A DNA stretch of 60,406 bases, from the NCBI GenBank assembly GCA_002104905.1, contig MCFE01000542.1, forward strand, positions 1 to 60,406, given 5' to 3'. Origin of the DNA: Basidiobolus meristosporus CBS 931.73. Taxonomy: Eukaryota > Basidiobolomycota > Basidiobolomycetes > Basidiobolales > Basidiobolaceae. Shown here piece by piece: positions 42,683 to 53,319 of this stretch. Numbering within the stretch: position 1 is the first letter of the stretch; every line of letters begins with the position of its first letter. The notes under the pieces are model-generated. The model had not been told where the DNA came from. It saw only the letters and a program-made list of their open reading frames with translations, and made no database searches. The position numbers and the translations under genes were made by a program.

Positions 42683-42697
42683 ATCTGGACATGTTCC

Positions 42698-43046
42698 TGT
42701 TGTAAAAATTCAGAATTCCACCTAAATATTCACCTAACTTAGGCACTTAGATCATCACCTTCAAATCCTAGAGAGTACTGAACAAATTTCTTGTTTGGAT
42801 TTACTTAGAATATTTTCACTAAAATACCAGGTACCCAGAACATCAAAATTCTCAAAGTTGTCCAAACAGCCCCAAACTTTGCAAGCATGTTCTTGGGATC
42901 TTCCTTAACCTATCCTACGTGTTGGTAATGCCAAGACCAGGTAAAAGTATAAATACTACTTTTACATTCAATAAATCATTAAGTGAAAGCCACATAATCT
43001 ACTTGTTCTCCCAATCACTTCCAATATCTCCAAGACTCTTACAACA
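42698..43046 (+). repeat. Copia solo LTR in opposite orientation
   Basis: A 349-bp copy reading TGTTGTAAAAATTCAG...CTCTTACAACA, the reverse orientation to the young element, with moderate divergence. It directly abuts a truncated minus-orientation LTR, forming an inverted pair. Confidence 0.85.
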
Positions 43047-43339
43047 GTTTTCACTTAATGATTTACTGAATGTAAAAGTAGTATTTATACTTTTACCTGG
43101 TCTTGGCATTACAAACACGTAGGATAGGTTAAGGAAGGTCCCAAGAACATGTGTGCAAAGTTTGGGGCTGTTTGGACAACTTTGAGAATTTTGATGTTCT
43201 GGGTACCTGGTAGTTTGGTGAAAGTATTCTAAGTAAGTCCCAACAAGAAATTTGGTCAGTATTCTCTAGGATTTGAAGGTGATGATCTAAGTGACTAAGT
43301 TAGGTGAATATTTAGGTGGAATTACAAATTTTTACAACA
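43047..43339 (-). repeat. Truncated copia LTR, inverted against its neighbour
   Basis: 293 bp matching the LTR from its GTTTTCACTTAATGATTTA segment to the end (TTTACAACA). It lacks the first roughly 55 bp, and its break coincides exactly with the end of the inverted LTR at 43046. Confidence 0.82.
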
Positions 43340-43565
43340 ACCTGATCATGTGACTAAGACATGTGGCCTGGTATTTCCATATATGGTACTGGACTATGAA
43401 AAATATGTTGGGAAGCTTCCATGGAATGTTCCATTGTGTAACAATGGTTTGGAATGGTCAGGAACTTTCTGGAAGGTAGTAGAAGGTTCCAGAAGGAATC
43501 TCTTAGAAATTGAGCTAGGAAGCTGAAACTTGGCGTGGGTGTTCATGGTTGTCATGTTATCATGA
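43340..43565. other. Unassigned insert between copia fragments
   Basis: About 226 bp not matching copia LTR or pol, with self-similar GGAA/TTCC-rich sequence (TTCCATGGAATGTTCC, GGAAGGTAGTAGAAGGTTCC). Origin unknown. Confidence 0.4.
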
Positions 43566-45903
43566 CAATTGGCATCAATTGATTTTTGATTGATTGGTAA
43601 TTTGATAAAGTCCCAAGTTTGATTTTCCATCAGGGCCTGATACTCCTCAGTCATTGCAGATCTCCAAAACTTTGTCTGAGGGCTATTTAGGGCCTCTTTT
43701 ACAGTCTGGGGCTCATCAATATGGACTGAATAGGCATAGGCTAATCTTGTACCCTCATTGATATTGTAATTAGGACAATTTCTGGTCTGGTTGGACCTTC
43801 TGGTTTTAATACCAAAATGATCACTTCCAGGATATTCCTGGGCACTTATTCAGGCTGAACCACAGTTGTTGAGTCCTCTGAAGTAAAAAATTCTCATGGT
43901 TTTGCTCTGATAAAAACCTAACAATTGGTGAATTTGAGATCAGATTTTCATCATCATCTGATGTCATTTGTTGTGAAAATCTTGAATTTTCATCAAACAA
44001 CACATCCCTGGACTTAATCAGCTACTTTGCTTTGGTATTGTAGAGTCTGTATGCCATACTCCCATTGCAGCAGCCCAAAAATATGTATTTTGACTTTTAG
44101 GCTCAAATTTTGACAGATTTCCAGGCAGTTTCTTGGCATATGCTGTACACCTAAATATCCTTAGATGTTCTGACTTGGCCTGTATCCATACCATGCTTCA
44201 AGTGGAGTAGAATCACAAACTATTCTGCTATAACTCTTACTTTTGAGATATACAGCTGTAGCAGTTAATTCTGCTCAAAAATCATAAGATAATTTTTAAT
44301 CATGGATCATAGATCTTGCCATATCAATTATTGATCTGTTTGCATGTTCTGTCTCTCCATCTTGCTGTGGGGAGAATGGTGCAGTAGTCTCTTGCTTTAT
44401 CCCATGAATTCTGCAATAGTGGATGAAGAGTTTTGAGGTATATTCTGTTTTAAAAATTTGTAATTCCACCTAAATATTCACCTAACTTAGTCACTTAGAT
44501 TATTATCCTCAAATCCTAGAGAATACTGACCAAATTCCTTGTTGGCATTTACTTAGAATATTTTCACCAAAATACCAGGTACCCAGAACATGAAAATTCT
44601 CAAAGTTGTCCAAACAGCCCCAAACTTTGCACACATGTTCTTGGGACCTTCCTTAACCTATTTATGTGTATGTAATGCCAAGACTATATATAAGTGTAAA
44701 TACTACTTTTACATTAAACAAATCATTAAGTGAAACCCACATAATCTACTTGTCCTCCCAATCACTTCCTATGTCTCCAAGACTCTTATAACATATTCTC
44801 CACCATTGTCAGAGCGTATTTTCTTGTTTTTTTCACCAGTTTCTCTCTCCACCATGGTTTTAAACTCCCTAAACTTGGACAGAGCTTCTTCCTTTCTTTG
44901 CATGAAGTAGACCCAAGTGTATCTTGTACAATCATCAATAAAAGTGATTAAATACTTCATCCTGCCTAAGGATAAGTTTTGATAAATTTTGCATAGGTCC
45001 ACACATATCAGAGTGGATTAGATCCAATTTTTTCTTAGTTTTGATTAACCCTGAGCTCTTGAACAGCTGTCTGGCTTGTTGTCCATATATGCAGGCTTCA
45101 CAATGCTCCAAATTAGCTGGGGGATCAGTCTTTACTCTGGAAATTAGCTGATCTTTGATCATTTTGCGCAAATAATCAAAATTGATGTGTCCAAATCTCC
45201 TGTGCCAAAGCATTGGTGTTTCTTCATTTAAGTTACTTATATTAGATTCTAGATATGATGGAATATAAGTCAACTGGTATAGATTCTGATCTCTGATACC
45301 CAAAGCAATATGGGCATTATTTTCATCAGTGATCCTGCATCCAGAATTCTCAATACTGAAACTTAGTCCTTTGGCTGTGGCCTTGCTTACAGATAGTAGG
45401 TTCTTGGCTATTTCTGGTACATAGAGTACTTCTATGAAGGTGAGTGTGTGGCTTCTGTCACTGCTTCTGAGGTTTACTTGGATAGTTCCTTCTCCAACAG
45501 CATCAAGTGTTCTATCATCACCCATGAAAACCTTTGTAATTGGAATTTCTTTATATTCGATAAAAAGTTCTTTTAGGTGTGTGAAGTGTTGATATGCTCC
45601 AGAGTCAACATACCATGTCTGAGAATCCTTGTTTGTGGTCATATTCAGTGTAGATATGTATAGTCTATCTTCAGTTGTTGCAGTGTTTCCACATTCAGTC
45701 TTTTTCTGCTGATTATCTCTCTTTTTGAGGCACCAATCTGATGTGTATCCTTTCCGTTTGCAGTAGTGGCAAAACAGGTTGCTGTTGCCCTTAAAGGGTC
45801 TTGGGTACCTTGTTTGTTGGTTATCATTGCTTATTAAAGCAATTTCTTCCTCCTTTTTATTGGCACTTGATTTTCTTAATTCTTCATCCAGGAGCCTTCC
45901 ATA
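43566..45903 (-). pseudogene. Old copia element body, frame-broken, split by a solo LTR
   Basis: The minus strand retains copia gag-pol from the Gag tail and zinc knuckle (YGRLLDEELRKSSANKKEEE, CHYCKRKGYTSDWC) through protease (WYVDSGAYQHFT) and integrase (HRRFGHINFDYLRKMIKDQL, IRSDNGGEY) to the start of RT (MTEEYQALMENQTWDFIKLP), with many stops and indels. A solo LTR at 44446-44793 interrupts it inside the integrase. It is clearly older than the copy at 37999-42682. Confidence 0.88.
44446..44793 (+). repeat. Solo copia LTR with target duplication
   Basis: 348 bp, plus orientation, flanked by TATTC at 44441-44445 and 44794-44798. It inserted into the old copia integrase region and then recombined to a solo LTR. 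Confidence 0.9.
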
Positions 45904-46248
45904 TGTTGTAAAAGTCTTGGAGATATTGGAAGTGATTTGGAAGGACAAGTAGATTATGTGGTTCTCACTTAATGATTTATTGAATGTAAAAGTAGTATTT
46001 ATACTTTTACATTGTCCTGGCATTTCTAACACAAAGAATAGGTTAAGAAAGGTCCCAAAACATGTGTGCAAAGTTTGGGGCTGTTTGGACAACTTTGAGA
46101 ATTTTCTTGTTCTGAGTACCTGGTATTTTGGTAATAATATTCCAAGTCCCAACAAGGAATTTGGTCAGTATTCTCCAGGATTTGAAGGTAATGATCTAAG
46201 TGACTAAGTTAGGTGAATATTTAGGTGGAATTATGAATTTTTACAGCA
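45904..46248 (-). repeat. Copia LTR at the 5' side of the old element
   Basis: About 345 bp, TGTTGTAAAAGTCTTGG...TTTTTACAGCA. It abuts Gag sequence (Y-GRLLDEELRK), leaving out the first part of Gag, so it is either a solo LTR insertion or the product of a deletion. Confidence 0.8.
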
Positions 46249-46626
46249 TTTGTTGTGCCAAGACCATGCAAAAGTATAAATAATACTTTGACACTAAATA
46301 AATCATTAAGTGAATACCACATAATCTACTTGTCCTCCCAATCACTTCCAATATCTCCAAGACTCTTACAACAAAAACCGCATAATCTCCCTGCTGACCT
46401 AATCTCTTCTGATTTGCACAAAACTTTTGCAATGCCCAGAGCTTGAGAACTTTCAGACTGGTCTAAAAGCTACTAAGCTTTGCACACATGCTCTTATGAC
46501 CTGATATTTTGATAATATATTCCAAGTCCCAACAAAGAATTTAGACACGATATTACAAGATTCATATGCTATGATCCAAGTTTAGCAAGTTAATGTAGTA
46601 CATAGGTGCAATTACAAATATATAAC
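46249..46626. repeat. Copia LTR fragments
   Basis: 46256-46373 matches the 3' part of the LTR in plus orientation (ending CTCTTACAACA). 46374-46626 contains more decayed LTR-like pieces (TTTGCACACATG, ATTCCAAGTCCCAACAAAGAATTT). Confidence 0.65.
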
Positions 46627-47708
46627 AAAATACAGGTGCAAAGCTTGGTGATTGTAAAGACATTGCAGCTTCAGGACTTTAAGAGTCACTGAATTGGTTG
46701 ACAGGATACAACTTTCAGGCTGACTTCTAACAAGTTTCTGCTTACGCATGAATATTAGGGATTGGTAGTAGCTATTTCTGGACAAGAGTACAGCCAATAC
46801 GCAATTTAACTAAGCACTGTATTGAAATTGCGGAGCAAATGTACGTATTGGTGATCGCTAGGACCTAGGACCATTTTCCCGCCATATGCGCTGTGATTCC
46901 ATATTTTATATAGAGGGTCGATGAGCACAGGTATATTTCGGCTGACGATAAGCCACGATGTCTCACAGAACCTTTTAAAGGTTGAAAGGTTAATGACTAA
47001 CATTAAACGGTAAAGAAAACTCTATTGAACACTGGCTATAGGCCAAGGTGAAGCTCACTTCAAATGGGGATAGTTATTCTTGGCTCCAGAAATGGCCATT
47101 TCCGGTCTAGAGTTCAACATCCCGTGGAGATAAAGTACGAGAAGATTGGAAATAGAGTGGAAATGAACGAAGGTATTTTAGTACCACCATAACCTCAATA
47201 CCATTATAGACCAAAAACCCTCAAATCAGGACGAAGTCGAACTAACAAAAGCATATTCAGCCATTTTCTTACTGCAAAGAAGATTGGGACATGGACCAAA
47301 ATAGTCGCCATGGCAATCAACCCGCAATCGAAACACCTCCATCCGATTTCACAGACCCAAATCGGAACACACGAAGGAAACAACGTGTTGCAATTTTCGA
47401 TTAAAATAGACAGTCGGATACCCAAAATACCAAATCGGAACCTAGTTCCAGATATGCCTAATTGATCAGCAGGACAAATCTGGCCAGATAAGGGCCAGAA
47501 ATTCCCCATCTTCCCGGATGATGTTTTTCGAATTCCAAACAAAACCCAACGTAAACACTAGTCCGTAACTGGAACGAGGAGAACGTTCGATGTAGTACCA
47601 TGTAATCTTATTATTTATTCATTACCGATAATTTAATATTCACTCTATGTCGAAGGGTGGGATGGTACCATATCCCCCTACGAACAGTTAAATGCCTAGA
47701 AAGATAGC
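46627..47708. other. No gene recognised (about 1.1 kb)
   Basis: Spacer downstream of G4. A 112-codon open frame on the minus strand (47204-47542) has no recognisable family or supporting context. Confidence 0.4.
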
Positions 47709-49083
47709 TTAGGCCCAGTCACAGATGATGGAACCTTCGAAGGTCTTGCAGACAGTACCAGGGGCGCAGACTTGCTCAATGGCCTTACCGTTAGCGCAAA
47801 CAGTGAACTTAGCAGATTTGCCTGAATCAACGCATTGGTAGGTACCATTGGAGCAAGAGGCTTCAGTGGGCTTGGCAGAGTGACCAACAGTTACGGTCTT
47901 GGTGACAGTGAGGGTAACTGGTGCGCAAGTTTCAGCAGGCTTGTGAGCCTCAGTAGTCTTGTGGGTTTCAGTAGTGTGGTGGGTCTCGGTAGGCTTGTGA
48001 GCTTCAGTAGTCTTGTGGGTCTCAGTAGTGTGGTGAGTCTCGGTAGGCTTGTGAGTCTCGGTGGTCTTGTGGGTTTCGGTGGTCTTGTGAGCCTCAGTAG
48101 ACTTCTCGGTCTCAGTGGACTTGTGGGTCTCGGTAGACTTCTCGGTCTCGGTGGACTTGTGGGTCTCGGTAGACTTCTCGGTCTCGGTGGACTTGTGGGT
48201 CTCGGTAGACTTCTCGGTCTCGGTGGACTTGTGGGTCTCGGTAGACTTCTCGGTCTCGGTGGACTTGTGGGTCTCGGTAGACTTCTCGGTCTCAGTGGAC
48301 TTGGGAGACTCGGTGGACTTCTCGGTCTCAGTGGACTTGTGAGTCTCGGTAGACTTCTCGGTCTCAGTGGACTTGTGAGTCTCGGTGGACTTCTCGGTCT
48401 CAGTGGACTTGTGAGTCTCGGTAGACTTCTCGGTCTCAGTGGACTTGGGAGACTCGGTGGACTTCTCGGTCTCAGTGGACTTGGGAGACTCGGTAGACTT
48501 CTCGGTCTCAGTGGACTTGTGAGTCTCGGTAGACTTCTCGGTCAGTGACTTGGAGACTCGGTACTCTCGTCGTAGACTTGTGAGTCTCGGTGGACTTCTC
48601 GGTCTCAGTGGACTTGTGGGTCTCGGTGGACTTCTCGGTCTCAGTGGACTTGTGGGTCTCGGTGGACTTCTCGGTCTCGGTAGACTTGGGAGTCTCGGTA
48701 GACTTCTCGGTCTCAGTGGACTTGTGAGCCTCGGTGGACTTCTCGGTCTCAGTGGGTTTGACGCTGTTTTCTTTATACCAGGCGCAAATCTGACTTTGCA
48801 AAGTCGTCAACTCGGTGATATGTGACAATGTGTAGGGGCAATTCAATGCGCACATGGCAGTATCATCGGTGAATTTGGCTTTCGAGGGATTTTCACAGAT
48901 TAGTTCGATGGATTTCATAAAGTTAGGACTGCTTGGATCCTGAGTGTAATCCGTCATCAGTTTCTTGCCAGCGTTCAAGGCGCAGTCAGTAATGCATGGA
49001 GTAGGATATTTGAATGGGAAGTCGACAGCAGAGACAACAACTGAAGCGGCAAGAACCGCAAGGGTCTTAGAGGCAAAATGCAT
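47709..49083 (-). pseudogene. G4: CFEM-like/CBM19 gene broken by clustered indels in its stalk repeat
   Basis: The start MHFASKTLAVLAASVVVSAV is a signal peptide. The Cys module is present but has six cysteines: the third and fourth of the family pattern are Leu (AGKKLM) and Leu (IELIC). A THKSTETEKSTE stalk follows. At about 48541-48585 a 55-bp stretch has lost 11 bases net through several small gaps, shifting the frame into a premature stop at 48508. The CBM19 frame (GTYQCVDSGKS, FTVCANG, GTVCK, SIICDWA) resumes to a stop at 47709. The start and CBM19 frames differ by exactly the 11-base loss. True lesion or collapsed-repeat assembly error. Confidence 0.8.
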
Positions 49084-49137
49084 GATAACACTATAAGTTA
49101 TGACTTATAACTTTACTACTGAGCTGAACAAACTGGG

Positions 49138-49146
49138 TATTTATAA
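49138..49146 (-). promoter_or_regulatory. TATA-like box of G4
   Basis: TTATAAATA on the minus strand, 55 bp upstream of the G4 ATG. Confidence 0.5.
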
Positions 49147-50569
49147 GATTACTCTACCCATGCTATTCATAGCCTATTACAGACTAGACTCGCAGTATCT
49201 CTGAGGTAATTCTGGAATTTTCATGAGATAAACATATCGAGAGTAAAAGAGAACTAATGTTCACTCTGCTATATTTGGAGGATTTATTTTTGGCAGACAA
49301 AAAAGAACACCCTAAATGGATTGGTCAACGGGGTTATTCTAATCCGAGTTGTATTGTGAAAAATCGCATGAATCCAAAGTCTAAATCTAGAATTATATTG
49401 AATGTAGTCGAGACTTACTGGCACGTACTGGTAATCGCGGACTTATCATGCTACAAATCTTCCCACTCCAGCGTGGCTGAGAGAGTGGTGACTAGATTGG
49501 CGTGATGGAATCCGAATGTATACTGCTGTCCTAATTATAGATACATGAACAAAGAAACAAACGCGACTTTACGATTAGAAACTACAAGAACCAAGTGACC
49601 ATATCGAATAGTTGTTTTTATATCCAAGCTAACCTGCTCCTCAGGCTTAATCCTGTGGAATATACGATGCCCTTGGCTAAAGATAGATTGAGGGAATGTC
49701 TAAATATGTTGATGCTGAAACCGATAGTAGAATCGCCCATTCTACGTTGTTCTCAAACAGTATCTCAGGTGGCTTTGAAGGGAAATAATGTCAAAGCCAA
49801 TAGCGATAATCCGTGCGAATTATGAGCACTACATGATTGCAAAACTATACTGGAAAGGCATATTTTAGGAATAGCATCTGACCAACCGAAAAAACTTGGT
49901 TTTAGGCTTATTTCCACATACATCATGTGTTGGGCATTCTTGGTACAGATGCCAAACTAAAACTCGAGAATGTATTGCCAGTACATACTTTTCTTGAGCT
50001 TGATTATATGCCGGAAACGCTACCCGTGTTGGAATCATGCCTGTGAAGGAGCATCTGTGCATAGAATCCGCCAGCTATTGGCAAACAGATAGCTACGAGT
50101 GATTGATATTAACCTGAGCGTTTAGAAGGACTATTCAAGCATCATTCTGGTCCAAGGGATCATGATTAGGTGCTCTTTTCAGAAGCACAATCGAAGATCT
50201 CATCAATGATAGGCTTGATCGAGATGGTGAACCACAAATAGCTAAATTAACATATTGGCATATTCCATGGCTCGGGTATCTGGTCTTGGCATTATGAAAC
50301 AAACAACCTTGGATTCTCGGACTTGCATTGATTTCTGTGTTCTCCGATCATGATCTGATATGAGGTTGGAAATATGAATTTGGCACGACAAATTGAAACA
50401 CCAATAATTGGCTTTCGAGGGGTTTTTGGATTCCACTTTGGCAAGAGCTAGCTCAAGATGGTATTCCGCAACCATGTGGCCCTCGAGTGCTTGGAAATGT
50501 GAAAGCCACCCACGTGTGACGGGGATGTCCGGTTAAGAGGTTACATTGTCGATCTATTTAATAACATTG
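49147..50569. other. Spacer; right part belongs to a duplicated block
   Basis: No gene recognised. About 50225-50500 resembles 52640-52900, see the duplicated-block entries. Confidence 0.4.
50225..50500. repeat. Duplicated spacer block, copy 1
   Basis: Shares long runs with 52655-52900: CATATTCC.TG.CTCGGGT, TTCGAGGGGTTTTTG.ATTCCAC, GCTAGCTCAAGATGGTAT versus GCCAGCTCAAGATGGTAT. The minus-strand reading retains YHLELALA.VE.KNPS in both, but the frames diverge on either side, so coding is not supported. Confidence 0.6.
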
Positions 50570-50880
50570 GTGGTGAATTCGCATTGTTAGGCGCAGTTAG
50601 TGCAGGAAGTTTCAGTGAATTATGATGAATCAGCTCGAATACCACCATAGAATTGGGGACTCTTCGAAAGGCCTCGGGTCGTATCTTTGCCAATTTCATC
50701 TATTTAAGCATCTGGGTAGCTTACAGTGCAGCCTACACTACACTCTAATCCTGCACTTGTCTGCCAAGAAAGCTATGCAAGGAAATCGGTTGATTGAGTA
50801 ATGTGCTTACTGTGCTCCATTTAAGGCGTGATTAGTAACGCTAGGGTTTGAAGATAGTATCAATCGAAGTGGAGGTAAAA
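50570..50880 (-). pseudogene. Relic of a G4/G5-type CFEM-like/CBM19 gene
   Basis: At 50576-50625 the plus strand GCATTGTTAGGCGCAGTTAG-TGCAGGAAGTTTCAGTG aligns with the CBM19 start of other members (GCATTGGTAGGTGCCATTGA...CAAGAGGCTTCAGTG). At about 50819-50852 TTTAAGGCGTGATTAGTAACGC aligns with the CITDCALNAG codons of G4 (TTCAAGGCGCAGTCAGTAATGC). Order and strand match the family, the stalk is gone and no frame is open. A degraded relic, identified by short stretches only. Confidence 0.45.
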
Positions 50881-51132
50881 CTGAGGGCTAAGGGAGTCGG
50901 CGGTTGTATTACAGAGTGCATATTTAAATATAGTCTCTATAAGGAAGATTCAATTAAATAAAACCGTTACTATTATATGACATGGCCCAAACAAAACCAT
51001 CAGTCTGTGCGGTATTACCAAAAATCTCATATATCAAACAGAATTGAGAGAATCTTAACTCGATTTATTTCCTGGGCTATTAGGAACTCTACGCGCCCAC
51101 TACAGATCGGTCACTTGTCATCTATGGTCATG

Positions 51133-51738
51133 TTAAGCCCAGTCGCATATGATGGAATTTCTAACCGTCTTGCAGACAGTGCCAGCTGAACAGGCTTGGG
51201 TCACGAGTTTGCCATTGTTACAGATAGTGAATTGACCAGATTTTCCTGAATCGACGCATTGGTAAGCACCATTAATACAAGAAGCTTTAGCTGGTTTGGA
51301 AGTTTGCGTTTTGGTCACAGGAATGGCTACACTCGTTTTAGTTACAGTTGGAGTTTGGACGGGAGTAAACATGGTGGTGAAGGCACTGTTCATTGCATTT
51401 TGGGGCTCATCAAAATTCTCAAGCGTATTGAAAAGGTTACAAAAGGTTTCAGCCAATACCGGTAACTCAGGCATGGTAGTATTACACCTCTCAGCCAGAC
51501 AATACTTGCCTTGTTTTAGATAAACGTTTACTAGAGGAGAATCTTCGACACAAAGTAATTCGAGTGATTCCTGGACGGAAGGATTAGATTGAACCTGCTC
51601 ATATTGGTACCAGATTCTTAGACCGGCTTCCATCACACAATTCAAAACACAGTCGAGCCGTTGTTGGGTTTGAGGCTCGGAGGCAGAGACTAGGACAGAA
51701 GTGAAGAGTCCAGCAAGAATTGTGGTGGAGAAACGCAT
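51133..51738 (-). CDS. G5: short CFEM-like/CBM19 secreted protein
   Basis: 201 residues, intact. Signal peptide MRFSTTILAGLFTSVLVSAS. The Cys module at about 28-105 has six cysteines (DCVLNC, LLC, KYC, ERC, TFC); the third and fourth family cysteines are replaced (AGLRIW, LELLC). A short Thr/Pro/Val linker replaces the long stalk. A C-terminal CBM19 at about 152-201 (GAYQCVDSGKSGQFTICNNG, GTVCKTVRNSIICDWA). A stalkless chitin-binding effector or wall-protein form. The closest paralogue in the window is G6. Confidence 0.82.
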   Translation of the reverse strand: MRFSTTILAGLFTSVLVSASEPQTQQRLDCVLNCVMEAGLRIWYQYEQVQSNPSVQESLELLCVEDSPLVNVYLKQGKYCLAERCNTTMPELPVLAETFCNLFNTLENFDEPQNAMNSAFTTMFTPVQTPTVTKTSVAIPVTKTQTSKPAKASCINGAYQCVDSGKSGQFTICNNGKLVTQACSAGTVCKTVRNSIICDWA

Positions 51739-51785
51739 GACTATATTGCCTAAACAGATTGCATCTTAGAGTGAACCAGGTACAG

Positions 51786-51793
51786 TATTTATG
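51786..51793 (-). promoter_or_regulatory. TATA-like box of G5
   Basis: CATAAATA on the minus strand, 48 bp upstream of the G5 ATG. Confidence 0.5.
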
Positions 51794-52640
51794 CAGTCCT
51801 TGTTCCACGATAACGTATCATTAAAGGAAATATTAAATGGTAAATATGATTAGGCTGAGCTATCTCTACCCAACGGTTGAATGATGACCAGAGAAATTAT
51901 ACGCTATATTATCTTGTTGATTTCCACAAGGCCATTATATACAAGATCTTGAGTGTTGTATTGATAGCCATTCCAGATATATGCGACCTTAGATGGGTCA
52001 ATTCTCTACAGTAAGGGAAGATTGGTGGACACAAGCCCAATTAGTAAACAAAAACTGGCGGCTCCAGTAAAAGCGTAAAGTATGAACTGACACTCTTATG
52101 TATAATCCTAACTGCTGACTCTGAGGTATCTGGTGCTAGATTTCGGTTTGTTTCAAATACGGTTGTTCAAATATCCATGTTAACCTAGTCCTCAAGCTCC
52201 ATTTGGCGACATACGATATCTTGTGAATTATATTTGGTGGGAGTTTGTAGATTTATATACTCTAAAGTTGATGCCAAGGTTTAGAAAAGTCTTAAGTAGA
52301 AATAGTCGTCCTACAGTACTCTATGCAATTGCTCTCGAATAAAACCTCGGGTTTTACTGAAGGATAATGACAGAACTATCATTGATAACTCTTGCGAATT
52401 ACGAATACAGAGTGCCGTATTGCTTGATAAAATATTTGGGTGATCGTAATTCCTTTCAGACATAACATTTTATTTTCGTACCCTCTGGCCTCTAAACCTC
52501 AGCGTCAAGCTTTTGAAAAGACACATCATTGTTGATATAGATGTTAAACCAGATCCGTGAACATTATGTTAGTTTATACTTTCTCTGAGCTTGAATACAT
52601 AGCAGAAAGTCCGAAGGTGTAAAAAGCAATAGATGGGCAA
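51794..52640. other. No gene recognised
   Basis: Spacer upstream of G5. At about 52004-52160 it shares GGGAAGATTGGTGGACACAAG and CTGACTGCTGATTCTGA-like pieces with the MED11 first-intron region near 54640-54770, which suggests another small duplicated segment. Confidence 0.4.
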
Positions 52641-52654
52641 GATAGTAAACCATA

Positions 52655-52996
52655 TATAGACAGTCCACATTCTGTCATATTCCGTGACTCGGGTGTCTTG
52701 TCTTAGCATTTCGAACCAAAGGAATAGTCGGAGTGATTTCTCCGAATAGCATAATCATTCGTGATCTGGGGTGGAAATATGGATTTGGCATGGCAAATTG
52801 AAACATTCACGATGTTCGAGGGGTTTTTGAATTCCACCTCGGCAAGTGCCAGCTCAAGATGGTATCCGGCTAACATGTGGCTATCAGGTGCCCCAAAACG
52901 TGCCTGATCATTGACATGCGACGAGTGAGGAGGCTGGATGGTCGATGTGATGATTGACACCGGCAGTGAATTCCGCAGATCAACCAGGGTCCACAC
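52655..52996. repeat. Duplicated spacer block, copy 2
   Basis: Partner of 50225-50500; lies downstream of G6 as the first copy lies downstream of G5. Confidence 0.6.
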
Positions 52997-53319
52997 ATTA
53001 TGTGTTGTAGTGAATTAAGATGGCACAGCAGCCACGGGCTTCAATTCAAATCCTCTCTGATTGTACCTTTATCAATCTCGCTTTCCATTTTGGTGGTTTG
53101 AGGCATAACTGGCACCTCGATCCATCTACTTATACTTCAACCAATCTACCCCATGAACCGATTGCCAGGAAGCGTAACCAGCAACACATAGTATTTCAAA
53201 GGAGTATCAAAAAGAGAAGACAAAACTGAGGGAAAGAGAGTTAGTACTAGTTTATTTTCAAATCATTTAGAAATTCTATGTGTTCTCAGACACCCGTTGT
53301 ACTTGGGCATCTATAGTAG
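52997..53319. other. No gene recognised
   Basis: 3' flank of G6; only short open frames without recognisable family. Confidence 0.4.

Noticed and set aside
47204-47542. 112-codon minus-strand open frame
   Set aside because: No family resemblance, no intron or promoter evidence, and it lies in a spacer beside decayed repeats.
48100-48760. Regular short direct repeats suggestive of a CRISPR array
   Set aside because: Eukaryotic context; the units are contiguous coding repeats with no unique spacers.
49461-49505. TGGCTGAGAGAGTGG segment resembling a tRNA-Ser D-arm
   Set aside because: No matching anticodon or T-arm downstream.
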